From Colius striatus (taxonomy: Eukaryota > Chordata > Aves > Coliiformes > Coliidae), in NCBI RefSeq assembly GCF_028858725.1, contig NC_084763.1, forward strand, positions 7,812,001 to 7,876,000: DNA of 64,000 bases, written 5' to 3'. Below the pieces are notes generated by a model. It worked only from the letters and a program-made list of their open reading frames with translations. It made no database searches and was not told the DNA's origin. Shown in pieces: positions 24,601 through 33,308 of the stretch. Each line of letters starts with the position of its first letter. Positions within the stretch are counted from its first letter, which is position 1. Position numbers and translations under genes: made by a program.

Positions 24601-25519
24601 TAGCTATGCAAGGGGAAAGGAGACAATCAGGAGCAGATCCCTATGTGTGGCATAGCCGGGAAAGAGCCTGCTCAGCTCTGTTGTTGCTCTGCCCTACTCC
24701 CCGCATATGCTCCAGCCTTACTGTACTACTTAGTCTAAATGACTAATAGTCAAGATAATTTATCAGCAGCCATTTGTTTAACAGCAGTATTAATATCCAG
24801 TAGTAACTAGTATTTAATTAACATAACATTCAACTTTTTAATCATTAGCAACATTAGCAACCAATGAAAACTGATAAAAATAGGCACTTAACATTTGGAA
24901 AGAAATAGCCAATGAACCTTTCTGCTGAAAACTTATCTTTCAACAAATCTGAGACTACTAAGAAAGACCAAATTACAAGAAGAACATAACTTGCATGAAT
25001 AAAGGTAATCAGATGAATCATGTAACAGGTCATAGACATGGCAGAATCACAGCAAGATTAATCCACAGTATGCCAGCTAAGAAACAAAAGCAATTTAACA
25101 GAAATCAACATGGTTTGTGGAAAAAAAATTAATCAGAGCTTTAATTACATTCATTTATAATTAATGCCTATATAAAATTATTCAGGTGCAGTCAACAACT
25201 GATCTCCAACACATACATCAGGAACAGCAATTCCTCTTCTATAAAACTGCGCGATAAAGAGTGTGACAAAAGACACGAGAACATCAGGTGTCAGGGCAAG
25301 AAAACACATTGGTGAGTTACCCACAGTACTGTACAAAATTCAGACTTGTTTTACAGTTTACACCTTGTCATTCCAGAACACTTACGGTTCCCATTGGATC
25401 AAATAACCGAGCATGTGTAGAGCTTGATCGTACTGTTTGATGGCCGAAGCGTAATTTCCATTTTTAAAATCCTGGTTCCCAGATTGTCTCATACTCTGCA
25501 CATATTCCATGGGATCCAT
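510..25519 (-). CDS. TRANK1: TRANK1, TPR- and ankyrin-repeat helicase-like protein (5' 14 coding exons; partial)
   Basis: Spliced gene on the minus strand; coding exons are 25519-25386, 23487-23364, 21378-21228, 20271-20153, 18049-17966, 15105-14967, 14099-13968, 11310-11143, 7786-7631, 7252-7001, 6182-6006, 4465-1595, 1316-1117 and 647-510. All internal borders are GT/AG and phases join without a break to give 1615 codons. The product starts with a TPR segment, continues with ankyrin-like repeats ([22 protein letters not shown]), then a superfamily 1 (UvrD-like) helicase core: Walker [10 protein letters not shown] near residue 1060, motif II DEIQD near 1422, motif III LTGDTAQ near 1449, and motif V KGLEFDD in the last exon. 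Assignment rests on close similarity to my memory of human TRANK1 (about 2925 residues), so roughly the C-terminal 1300 residues lie off the left edge. All helicase motifs seen are intact. The cellular role is poorly known. The exact first exon and start codon are inferred. Confidence 0.95.
1117..1316 (-). CDS. TRANK1: TRANK1 coding exon 13
   Basis: 200 nt, acceptor CCTCTTACAG, donor GTTTGC. Encodes [20 protein letters not shown] and [18 protein letters not shown], nearly identical to the human protein I recall. Confidence 0.97.
1595..4465 (-). CDS. TRANK1: TRANK1 coding exon 12 (2871-nt exon with helicase core)
   Basis: Single uninterrupted exon of 956 codons plus 3 bases; acceptor TTGCTTTCAG, donor GTAAAG. 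Order: ankyrin end ([15 protein letters not shown]), a variable Ser/Glu-rich linker, [11 protein letters not shown] and YTEIIRIW helices, Walker [10 protein letters not shown] (about 2890-2930), a long acidic insert (about 2640-2780, rich in Glu, Asp and Ser), IFVTKN and [10 protein letters not shown], then motif II DEIQD (about 1821-1840) and motif [11 protein letters not shown] (about 1735-1760). It ends in YRSHS. The ATP-binding and DE motifs are intact, so ATPase activity is plausible. Confidence 0.97.
4466..6005. other. TRANK1 intron 11, no recognisable feature
   Basis: About 1.5 kb of unique, moderately AT-rich sequence. I see no exon, CR1 or LTR in it. The neighbouring introns 648-1116, 6183-7000 and 7253-7630 are similarly plain. 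Confidence 0.5.
6006..6182 (-). CDS. TRANK1: TRANK1 coding exon 11 (ankyrin repeat)
   Basis: 177 nt, acceptor CACACCAG, donor GTAAGG. Encodes [18 protein letters not shown] then QGDTPLHAA, a canonical ankyrin repeat. Confidence 0.95.
7001..7252 (-). CDS. TRANK1: TRANK1 coding exon 10
   Basis: 252 nt, acceptor TTCTTGCAG, donor GTGAAT. Encodes [30 protein letters not shown] and [10 protein letters not shown], all alignable with the human protein. Confidence 0.95.
7631..7786 (-). CDS. TRANK1: TRANK1 coding exon 9
   Basis: 156 nt, acceptor TTTTGCAG, donor GTACAG. Encodes a helical segment ending [12 protein letters not shown], matching VQRFLRLLSTL in the family. The weakly conserved half (first 20 residues) was placed by phase. 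Confidence 0.93.
7787..10282. other. TRANK1 intron 8, unique part
   Basis: Unique intron sequence before a CR1 copy. The only structure noticed is a short imperfect tandem duplication (CCATCTCAGAAAG, CCATCTCACCAAG, CCATCTCAGAAAG) at about 8977-9016. Confidence 0.5.
10283..11025 (+). repeat. CR1 LINE, 3' part with open ORF2 C-terminus
   Basis: CR1 non-LTR retrotransposon, truncated at its 5' end. An open frame from 10286 to 10945 encodes the last 219 residues of ORF2 without interruption ([47 protein letters not shown] at the end), followed by the 3' UTR and ATTCTGTGATTCTATGA terminus. The unbroken frame suggests a comparatively young insertion. It lies antisense to TRANK1 in intron 8. Confidence 0.95.
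11143..11310 (-). CDS. TRANK1: TRANK1 coding exon 8 (ankyrin-like)
   Basis: 168 nt, acceptor ATTCTAG, donor GTAGGA. Encodes [20 protein letters not shown], the second half of an ankyrin repeat followed by [10 protein letters not shown]. Confidence 0.94.
12383..13041 (+). repeat. CR1 LINE fragment
   Basis: Same region of CR1 as the copy at 10283 (AACATGAACCAGCAATGTGC, CATCTGGAGTCCTGTGTTCA), but with frame breaks; it ends in an eroded ATTCTGGGATTCTCTGA terminus. Intron 7 of TRANK1, antisense. Confidence 0.93.
13042..13260. repeat. AT-rich degenerate tandem sequence
   Basis: Directly follows the CR1 tail. GAAATAAACTTGAAT occurs twice (about 13040 and 13088), and TATAAATA/TATGTATACT-type words recur; probably an expanded and decayed tail or unrelated AT-rich satellite. 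Confidence 0.5.
13920..13958. repeat. Impure CA microsatellite
   Basis: Imperfect CACA tract interrupted by AAA and TCC, 10 bases inside the intron beyond the TRANK1 exon 7 donor. Confidence 0.7.
13968..14099 (-). CDS. TRANK1: TRANK1 coding exon 7 (ankyrin-like)
   Basis: 132 nt, acceptor ATTCCAG, donor GTAAAT. Encodes [15 protein letters not shown] then [12 protein letters not shown], an ankyrin repeat core (G-T-LH--A). Confidence 0.94.
14172..14513 (+). repeat. CR1 LINE 3' fragment (different subfamily)
   Basis: Contains the CR1 protein-end segment (GGTTATTAAGCACTGGAATGG, GGGAGGTGGTGGAGTCACC) and the variant tail TTGATGATCTTAAAGGTC then TTTTCCAACCATAATGACTC. In TRANK1 intron 6, antisense. 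Confidence 0.9.
14967..15105 (-). CDS. TRANK1: TRANK1 coding exon 6
   Basis: 139 nt, acceptor TTTGCTATCAG, donor GTGAGT. Encodes residues including [14 protein letters not shown] and ends LCIKA. The first ten residues diverge from the human ones I recall, but the rest aligns directly. Confidence 0.93.
15106..17965. other. TRANK1 intron 5, largely featureless
   Basis: About 2.9 kb. Contains a small GGTACTA tandem repeat (15630-15668). An open frame at 15919-16173 on the minus strand has no similarity I recognise and lacks fitting splice sites. Otherwise unique sequence. Confidence 0.5.
15630..15668. repeat. Short tandem repeat, GGTACTA unit
   Basis: GGTACTATGGTACTATG then GGTACTAAGGTACTACG: four copies of a GGTACTA core separated by one to three bases. 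Confidence 0.8.
17966..18049 (-). CDS. TRANK1: TRANK1 coding exon 5
   Basis: 84 nt, exactly 28 codons. Acceptor TTTTTTCCAG, donor GTAAAG. Encodes [13 protein letters not shown] and ends LSLKNLFE, matching the family's LSLKSLFE. Confidence 0.95.
18525..19215 (+). repeat. Old CR1 LINE fragment
   Basis: Diverged copy showing the reverse-transcriptase neighbourhood (GATGTCTCTCAAGGGTCTGT, then ATCTTCACCAATGGCATAGA) joined to the C-terminal part (CTGGGACAGGTCCAGAGGAG, GCCTGATGAGCCTGGAGAAG), so it is internally deleted. TRANK1 intron 4, antisense. Confidence 0.85.
20005..20083 (+). repeat. CR1 3'-end fragment
   Basis: Only the 3' UTR end: GACCTGCTTCTGCAGGGGGG, GGACTAGATGATCTCTAAAG and the terminal ATTCTATGATTCTATGACA. 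It sits 70 bases from the TRANK1 exon 4 donor. Confidence 0.92.
20153..20271 (-). CDS. TRANK1: TRANK1 coding exon 4
   Basis: 119 nt, acceptor TTCTTGCAG, donor GTAAGT. Encodes a segment ending [20 protein letters not shown], matching the family's IWQ-VIEKLAKK region. No named domain. Confidence 0.95.
21228..21378 (-). CDS. TRANK1: TRANK1 coding exon 3 (TPR)
   Basis: 151 nt between a TTTTTTTCAG acceptor and a GTAAAT donor. Encodes [19 protein letters not shown] and continues to GIFMSVN; AYYRAG is the classic start of a TPR helix A following a preceding YVK helix. Confidence 0.95.
21864..22551 (-). repeat. CR1 LINE 3' part
   Basis: Reverse-oriented counterpart of the copy at 10283: starts CATAGAATCACAGAATGG and extends through the ORF2 end to CCAGCCTGTACTGGTGCATG and GGGGTTGTTCC. 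Two long frame pieces remain (22323-22042 and 22627-22397 on the minus strand) with a break between. Intron 2 of TRANK1, sense orientation. Confidence 0.95.
23364..23487 (-). CDS. TRANK1: TRANK1 coding exon 2 (TPR)
   Basis: 124 nt, acceptor TTTTTAG before 23487 and donor GTATTC after 23364. Encodes [22 protein letters not shown] and following residues to YVK, the second TPR helix unit; this is where the human protein I remember becomes alignable (DLAVLLCNKS). Confidence 0.95.
24039..24414 (-). mobile_element. ERVL-like solo LTR, internally deleted
   Basis: Minus-oriented LTR: plus-strand reading begins CAGCAACTAAACACCACACA and ends AGGAAGAAAATTAACTCTGT, CCAGCTGAAACTAGGATA. At about 375 bp it is shorter than the copy at 33309, the loss being in the middle. 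In TRANK1 intron 1, same direction as the gene. Confidence 0.85.
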
Positions 25520-25520
25520 G
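25386..25520 (-). CDS. TRANK1: TRANK1 coding exon 1 (start codon, TPR)
   Basis: The exon begins one base before the ATG at 25519-25517, behind a pyrimidine-rich acceptor ending in TTTTCATCAG, and ends at a GTAAG donor (25385). It encodes 44 codons plus two bases, starting MDPMEYVQ. The pattern [17 protein letters not shown] is a typical TPR helix pair. Open frame continues upstream of the ATG into intron, but the acceptor fits just before it, so a non-coding upstream exon is expected. An ATG in an earlier exon cannot be excluded. Confidence 0.85.
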
Positions 25521-25982
25521 CTGATGAAAAGCAAAAACAGTAACAAAAATGAATCAAAAACCCCACACTGACTCACAAGACTCTTCTTTCTCTCAGTTCC
25601 ACTTCAATTTTCACCTTAGTTTTGGCATGTTGAAATGGAGGACAAAAACGCACAACTTTTTAGTTTGCTGCAGTTGAAATAGTAAAATATAACTCAGCTG
25701 ATAGCCTCATCTTTGCTGTGACACCTCAACTTTCCATCTATTATTTTACCAATCTCAGCTAAGCAGAATTACCATTGGTATGCATTTTTTGTTTTCATTT
25801 TTTTCTCCCTACATCTTAAACCTTATTTTTTTAAATTAAGATTGCAAATTGTGCACACACCCTAAACTCAGGAGGAAATATCTCAGAGAATAGACAGAGT
25901 TCATATGCTTAAGGTATATACTTCAATGAATTATACACAAAACTTATTTAGCTGCTTTTCATTTATCTTTATGAGTGTCGTT

Positions 25983-26518
25983 GTTTAAGCCCAGGCAGCA
26001 ACTAAGGACTGCTCAGCCACTCTCACTCCTTCCCCTGTCCTCAATGGGACGGGCAGGAGAACTGGAAGACGGTGGTTAAAAAAGCCCTTCTAGGTTGAGG
26101 TAAGGATAGTTTAATAGGACAATACAAGGAGAAAAGAAAGAATAACAACAAAAACAATAATAAAGGAATACACAAAGTGACTGATGAAACTGCTCACCAC
26201 CTGGAAACCAATGCCCAGCTCACTCCCAAGCTGCGACGTACCCCCCAATATACTGTGTGTGACACTGTATGGTATGGAATAGCCCCATGGCTAGTTTGGG
26301 TTAGTTGTCCTGGCCATGCTCCCTCCCAGTTTCTTGTGCCCCCCTCTCAAGTCTCCTTGCTGGCAGGGTAGCATGAGAAGCTGAACAATCCCTGACTTAG
26401 TGTAAACGCTACTCAGCAAGAACTAAAACATCAGTGTGTAACCAACATTATTCTCAACCTAAATCCAAAATGTGTCACTGTATCAGCTACTGGGAAGAAA
26501 ATTAAATCTTGTAGATTA
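25983..26518 (-). mobile_element. ERVL-like solo LTR
   Basis: Contains the shared LTR words CAGCAACTAAGGACTG, GGTATGGAATAGCCCCATGG, CTGGCCATGCTCCCTCCCAG and GGGAAGAAAATTAAATC. Its expected outer end is missing; instead a TGTCCTGGTTTCAG in plus orientation follows at 26521. In the TRANK1 5' intron. Confidence 0.88.
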
Positions 26519-26684
26519 TGTGTCCTGGTTTCAGATAAGATAGGTGTCTTAACAACAGAACAAACTAGACACTTTCAAGTATACAAACCTACAGACAAAT
26601 CAAGCAATGCTACTGACACTTTTTCTCTATAGTGCTCCTCATGATGAACCTGAAACATTGAGAACTAGCACTGTATGTCCCTGT

Positions 26685-27210
26685 AGTCAGCGCTAGTGAG
26701 GCCTCACCTTAAATACTGTGTTCAGTTTTCGGACCCTCACTACAAGAGAGACACTGAGGTGCTGGAGCGTGTCCAGAGATGGGCAATGGAGCTGGGGAAG
26801 GGTCTGGAGCACAAGTCTGATGAGGAGTGTCTGAGAGAGCTGGGGGTGTTTAGTCTGGAGAAGGCTGAGAGGAGACATGAACACTCTACAACTACCTGAC
26901 AGGAGGTTGTAGCGAGGTGTGAGTCAGTCTCTTCTCCCCAGTAACAAGTAATAGGACAAGAGGAAATGGGCTCTAGTTACACCAAGGGAGGTTTAGATTG
27001 AAGCTGAAGAAGAATTTTTTCACTGAGAGGGATGTTAGACACTGGCACAGGCTGCCCAGGGAGGTGATGGGAGTCCTCATCCCTGGAGATACTCAAAAGA
27101 TGCACAGATGAGGTGCTGAGGGATATGGTTTAGTGATGGTCTTGGCAGTGTGAGGTGAGTGGTTGGACTCAATGATCTTAAAGGTCTTTTCCAATTGAAA
27201 CAATTCTGAT
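26685..27210 (+). repeat. CR1 LINE 3' fragment
   Basis: CGCTAGTGAGGCCTCACCTT, GAGACACTGAGGTGCTGGAG, ACTGGCACAGGCTGCCCAGG and the variant tail GACTCAATGATCTTAAAGGT. Frame broken. Confidence 0.9.
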
Positions 27211-28721
27211 TATATTGCGGACTCGGAGGTATGAAGAAGCACATTATGGATGGCCCTGCACCTTCCTCACTCATCCAAGTGCCAGAGAGGCAACAGGATG
27301 ACATCTTCATTAAGCAGACAGAAGAGCAGCAGCCCACAGCTCTGAAGGAGCAATGGCAGAAGAACAAGGTGCAACTACAAAGTCCAGATCCAGACTGCTT
27401 CAGGCTGCCTGGGAAAAGGCCTGTTGGAAGTTGTCTCTTACTAAATGAAACAAATAAACACTCAATGAAGCAAATAAACACTCTCTGATGATTCCTGCTA
27501 TCCAAACATGACCTTGCTGATTCCAGGGAAGCACCAAGAGGAGATGAATTTCCTGGCTATAAATTAAACTGAAGAAAAACAGGTCACATCTACATGGGGA
27601 GGTATGACAACCAGTCATGCTAGAGGAGTAATCATGACATTTACCCTAAGCAAATTTAATCAGCATTCCATTGGGCAATGTCCATACAGCACATATTTAA
27701 AACTGCTACTTAAACAGACTGTGAATGAAGCGTACTCATAGGGTAAGTGGGACTTTTTATTCTTACACTGCATGGTCTGAGCATTACAGAGGTGAAGAAA
27801 AGAGGAAAATAAAGAGCAACAGTGCAAAGAATAAAAAGCAAATGCTAAAAGAAGGTTCCACCTCATATTTCTGTAATTTTTTCAGCTTTCAACTTTTTAG
27901 CATCAGAAGGATAGATAAACTAAATGAACAATGGCAAAACTGTTCAACTACACAGGAGCTTCTTCCTGTAGGAATACACACAAACCTGTGGTTTTCTATA
28001 TCAGTTGTTTCAAGCTTTCCCTTTTTTTCAAGGAAAAAAAAACACCCTTCTACTTACGGGTGAATTTTTTACCCATAATTATATTTACCTTACCTTTCCT
28101 TGGAATATACTTCAAGTACAATTACAAATAAAAAGTATTTGCAAGACATAGAAAGGATTCTTTTTCCCACAATGCAGCAAAAGAGCCTCAATTGCAACAT
28201 AGATTTTTAAAAGGCTCTTAAACATGCCCTTTGCTGCGAAATGCTGGAACTGAGCTCCCTCACTCAGATCAGGAATTCCCTCTCTGCTCCAGGATTTCCA
28301 GTGGAACACAAATCCCTGTCCTTTTCTAGCACTGGAGTTTCCCAGCCAAAACTCCAAACTGTAGGTCATTTAAATAACTGGGATGTGTGCTGCAGGCTGT
28401 AGCAGCTACACCCAAGTTCGCAGAGCCAAGAGATAGCCAGGCATGCAAATGTGACATCCAAGTTCAAGATCCAGAAGAACGGCTGTGCTGACTAACACAC
28501 CACGTCTTGCTGTTGCTTAACAGCCTCCTGAAGCATAAGCAATTTTAACTCAAAAGCGGTGGACTGAATGAAGATCTATTACATAAAGTCTATTGAGTGT
28601 GGTGAGCACTAAACAAAACCACTGTTTATTACCCTGGATGAACCTGTACAGGTAAAAGTCACAAATGTTTCTGAATGTCACTAAAGATTTTGTCATGTGA
28701 AGAGCTGGAGGGTGAAGCACT
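27211..28721. other. TRANK1 5' intron, unique stretch
   Basis: No exon or mobile element recognised. CAAATAAACACTC occurs twice in tandem at about 27450-27482. Confidence 0.45.
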
Positions 28722-29258
28722 GAGGGTTAACCCTGGAGGGCAGCTAAGTGCTCACTTCCTTCCCATCCCCGGAGGGATGGGAAAAGGGGAAAAGAGAGTA
28801 AAACCAAAAAATTTGTGGGTCAAGACAAAAAATGTTTATTAAGCAAAAGAGAAGTGGAGGAAGGGAGAAAGAAACAAAAGATGCAAAAGCAATGATCCAC
28901 CACCTCCCACACGCAAAGCAAGGCTCAGGCAGTTCCAGAGTTAGGGATGGCTCATCTTCCTAAGCCCTCTCATCTCCCTTTTTATTGTTGAGCATGTTAC
29001 ATAGCATAGATCACCCCTTGAGCCGGTTTGGGTTGTCTGCTTAACATGTTGTGTTCCCTCCCAACACCCTGTGTGCACCCACGCTGTTCGCTGGGGTGGG
29101 CAGAGAAAGAAACACAGAAGACTCCAATGCTGTGCAAATACTGCTCAGCAACAGCTGAAATGTAAGTGTGTCCTCATTATTGTTGTGGTCACAAGTTTAA
29201 AACACAGCACAACACAAGCTACTACAGAGAAGATGGACTCCATTCCAGCCAGACTCAG
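28722..29258 (-). mobile_element. ERVL-like LTR, diverged
   Basis: Plus-strand reading: GGTTAACCCTGGAGGGCAGC, then TTTGGGTTGTCTGCTTAACA, CTGCTCAGCAACAGCTGAAA and CTACTACAGAGAAGATGGAC. The order matches the other LTRs here but the sequence is more diverged, so it is an older copy or another subfamily. Confidence 0.7.
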
Positions 29259-30794
29259 CAGAGGTAAGACAGGTTCCCCTTGTAAAGTGGAGATTTCTCC
29301 TAAGCTCTGGAGTTGATGAAACACATAAAGGGGTTGGTACACCCTGAAGTCTGGGAGACCTTCCCCAGTGCAGTGCTGAGATCTTGTCCTTCAAAGAAAA
29401 ACATAAATCAGAAAAACCCCAGACAACAGTCTACTCTGTTCACTTTGATATGGCTCCTGAGGCCACCAGCACAACCGTGACAGCAAAATGAGGCTTATTA
29501 ATTTCTACTCCAAGAAGTAAAACAAAGGATTATTCAGTTAAGTCAGAAACAATCAACTCCAACTGCTGCCAGTAGGCAAAATTCTCACTTAAGACGTTGC
29601 CAACTTTTATGTTAGTGTCCCACTGAACTCTTCAGTCAGACTGTTCTCAGCAGCAGAGCAGCTGTGGGGGTTTACAAGGCTCAGTTTTTCTTTCTCTCGC
29701 TTCAGCAGATAAGTGTGACAAAGCAGACAGGAGACTGCCCAGAAAACCCCATCTGTCATTCTTCAGAAACGTTGTGCTCCTACCAGTCTCAAGAGGTCAG
29801 CTTGTGCTTTCTGAACAGTTGAAGTCAGCAATATTAAAAACTTTTAACACCTGAGAGTGAACTCAAGCAGTTGGTTTGTTCTATCTGCATCTGCTTTATA
29901 CATTTTAAGAGAAACTGTGCAATGCTGCTTATTCACGGAGGAAAAGTGGAAGGTCTACAAAGCCATTCTTTTAATCATTGTTGATACAGAAAGTTAAGCA
30001 CTGAAGTTCTGTCCCTATGGCACTACTAAGTGGTAGAATAATGTTTTTATTCTTGAGGCACGGTAGCTTTCCATGGTGCAGGTAACAAATGAAGAATAGC
30101 AATCTGGGGAGCTCTGAATCCAAATTAGAATAGCAGTGAAAAGTGAGTATCCTCCTGTTTCCAGGAAATATAACTTCTACAGACTGTGCATTCCTCACTC
30201 CTATCAGAGGATTAAATAATCTTTCCTTCTTCCCCCTTAGGCAAACAGGCAGATGTTACCAACTGGCAACAGGTAGGGAGAGAAAAAGCCTGACAATGCA
30301 CCTGAACTGTGGTTGAGCAGCAACTAAATACATTTCATCAGCATTCTAATAATTCATGTTTCCCATCAGGAAACCTCTAGGCTTTTGTTCCCTCTTGCCC
30401 AACGAAAGCAGGCTGGCTCCAAGAGCATGGTGCCACCAAGAGAAATTGCCATGCCACCATGACCTGCTACATTGGAGGGATCAGAGGGACCCCTCCAGCC
30501 AGGTGCCCACCACTGGCACCCTCCATTCAGGCTGTCCTGCAGTCTCCCAGCAAAAGGACACTGTGTATCTGTTTTCTGAATTGAACATGCCCTGGTAGAG
30601 ATGCTTGAGAATGTCAGGGAAGGTCCAAGAAAAGAGGAAAAATATAGGGGTAGAAGGCTCTAGCAGGCCATAACGTGAAGAGGTAACGCTCTGTCTGCTA
30701 CCCAGCTTTATTTGCTTTCCCAACAACAGCAGCAGCTACCAAGGACATATTTACAGAACGCAGCCTCCTCTGAATGCATATCAGCACAACCCTC
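29259..30794. other. TRANK1 5' intron, unique stretch
   Basis: About 1.5 kb between LTR copies; I see no exon, repeat or RNA gene. Confidence 0.45.
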
Positions 30795-31661
30795 TGTTAG
30801 GGGTTTAACCCCCGCCAGCAACTCAGCACCATGCATCTGCTTGCTCACCCCACACTGCCCCAGTGCGATGGGGATGGGAATCAGGCAAAACACCAAAACT
30901 CCTGGGTTGAGAAAAGAAGAGCATACTACTAAACCGAAACAAAATAAGGTAATAATAAAAGACAATAACAATGAAAAGAGATTGTCCTACATTTAGCTGG
31001 GATAGGGCTCATTTTAAGGCTATGTTTCGGCTTTACACTGGAATGAATGTTGATAACAGGGATGTTTTTGGTTATTGCTGAGTGGTGCTTGCACAGCTTC
31101 AAGGTCTTTTCTGCTTCTCACTCAGCCCTGCCAGTAAGGAGGATAGGGAGTACAAGAGACTGGGAGGGACCGTGGCCAGGACAGCTGATCTCAACTAGCC
31201 CCAAAACACAGGACATCATGGCCAGTACAGAAACGGGGGGAAATTGTTGTGGAGGGGGCAATCGCTGCTCACGCATCAGTCAGCGAGTCGTGAGCAACTG
31301 CACTGGGCAGCACTTGCTTTTGGCTTTTCCCCCTTGGGTTTAATTTCTTTTTCTCTCTCTGTCTGTATACATTATTATTGTTCTTACTAATATATTTTAC
31401 TTCATTGTAGTTATTAAACTGTTCATATCTCAAATCATGAGCTTCACATTTACTCCCTCCCTCAATTCTCTTCCCCACTCCACAGTGGGGCAGGGGGGTA
31501 AGTGAGTGGCTGTGTGGTGCCCAGTTGCTGGCTGAGCTTAAACACATACAAATACAAAATATTCCTGTATTACCACTGCTGTTTTCAGCACAAATCCAAA
31601 ACACAGCCCTATACCAGCTACTAGGAAGAAAATCAACTTTATTCCAGCTGAAACCGGGACA
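30795..31661 (-). mobile_element. ERVL-like LTR interrupted by a second LTR
   Basis: The two ends of a minus-oriented LTR are at 30795-30982 (TGTTAGGGGTTTAACC to AATAACAATGAAAAG) and 31547-31661 (CAAATCCAAAACACAGCCCT, CCAGCTGAAACCGGGACA). Between them lies a plus-oriented LTR of the same family. About 300 bases of the outer element's middle are missing. Confidence 0.75.
30983..31546 (+). mobile_element. ERVL-like solo LTR (plus orientation, nested)
   Basis: TGTCCTACATTTAGCTGGGA at the start, GGGAGGGACCGTGGCCAGGA in the middle, GGTGCCCAGTTGCTGGCTGA and CTTAAACACA at the end: 564 bp, TG...CA bounded. No exact target duplication could be seen at its borders. Confidence 0.82.
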
Positions 31662-33308
31662 CTGACAGCAAAAAGCAGGGAAAAAATATTCCAAGAGCTT
31701 TGCTTTTCCATTGAATGATGAAAAGGCAAATGAAAGCATCTTGAAATCCACTGTATTTTCAGAAGAGGCCTTGGAGAAATGACAGACAAAAACACAAGTT
31801 CTGCAGTCAGATGAACAGACTATAACTGACCAGGCCTTAAGTGGACACATCAGGAAATCTCATGAAGAAGAAGGGAAAGAAGTTGATATTTATAAAGTCA
31901 CCTTCACAGATCTGTTTAGCCTGGAAAAAGTCATAGTGGTGTTTGTGATTATCTGAACATTTTAATCGAATGTTCAGCCAGTATCTCACAACAAATACAT
32001 TCAGCTCTTGTGAACTACATCAGCTCATCTTGGCAAAGCTGGTCAACTGAAATGAAAAGCCTATAATTTAGATAGCTTCTCATTAGACATCCCTATTGTT
32101 AGGGACAGGCTATCTCTAGCTATCTGAATCTATCATTAGACAGATTCGCACTCTGTGTTGTGAAACAAACAAAACTTCATTTCTGTAACCAGTCACCTTG
32201 CCATATTCATACCCGGGCCTGGAAGCTCCAAAAGACCCTTTGCTCCCAGTAAAAGTCAGCATCACATTGAAAATAGAATGAGATGCTAAAGTAAATTTGA
32301 AACAGGTTAGGGCAGGCACAGCAGCATGGTGATAGCTCCTTATCTTTGTATGTTGCCCTGAACTTAGCACAAATCAAACCAAGTGAGGTTTATTTATTGC
32401 TTCTGGGCCCTGCAGCCAGTGTCCTAAGCATTGCCATGCCCCAGAGCTGAAGACAGCATATATCTCTGTAACTGCTTTGAGCTCTAAAAGGACAAAGAAA
32501 ACAATTTCTTATGTAAATAAATAGAAAGAAAACTTTCCCAGGTTGTTTCAGTCTGAGCTGGAGACCTGAACCCAATCTCCGTAACAAGAAACTAACAACC
32601 CTAAACACCACTGATAGAGTTTTGCCTCTTCAGACACCCTTCCCTCCTAAGTGCTCAGTCAGAAGCGGTATTGGAGGAACTCACTCTGCCCTTTCATAGC
32701 TCCACCAGTGCACTAACACACTGAATGAGAGCATGTTTCCAGTCTAATGCACACCTAACTCTTCAGATGGGACCTGTACCTGCAGTGGGTCTAGCATGCA
32801 AGCGTGAGGCTTTTTTGACAGTTAGCTGTGAGACTTCTCCTTTCTGACTGTGCTTTCAAGAGACGTTAAACAGCTCCTGGTGCACCAAGTGAGACAGAAC
32901 ATCCCAGGCAGCTCTTCACTTCATACCAAGCTTTTCCCTGGAAATGTGTTTTGAAGTAAACTAATGATTGTTGGGCACAGATATTGTCAGAAACAAGACA
33001 GACATCCTTATCAACAGCTGACAAATGTATACCAGTACCTCATGGCCTGTTAATACCTCAAATACTATGCGTAAACCAGATAAGGAAGAAGTTGTGCAAA
33101 GTCTGGATGAAACATGAGAAGTAAGCAAAACACAAACACAAGAAATCTCCAACTGTGGCCAGGGCTGGCCTGAATGACCTCTCGAGGTCCGCCTTCTCCA
33201 GATTACCACCGTACATTCAGTTAATGCAAACTGTTATAAAACAATTATTACCAATAAATATGCTCAGCTGCCTGATATCTCCAGCTAGCCACATACCAAA
33301 CTCACCAT
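31662..33308. other. TRANK1 5' intron, unique stretch
   Basis: About 1.6 kb without a recognisable exon or element. Confidence 0.45.

Noticed and set aside
30983-31661. Possible complete provirus between the LTR copies
   Set aside because: No gag, pol or env reading is present between any pair of LTRs; all appear to be solo LTRs or fragments.
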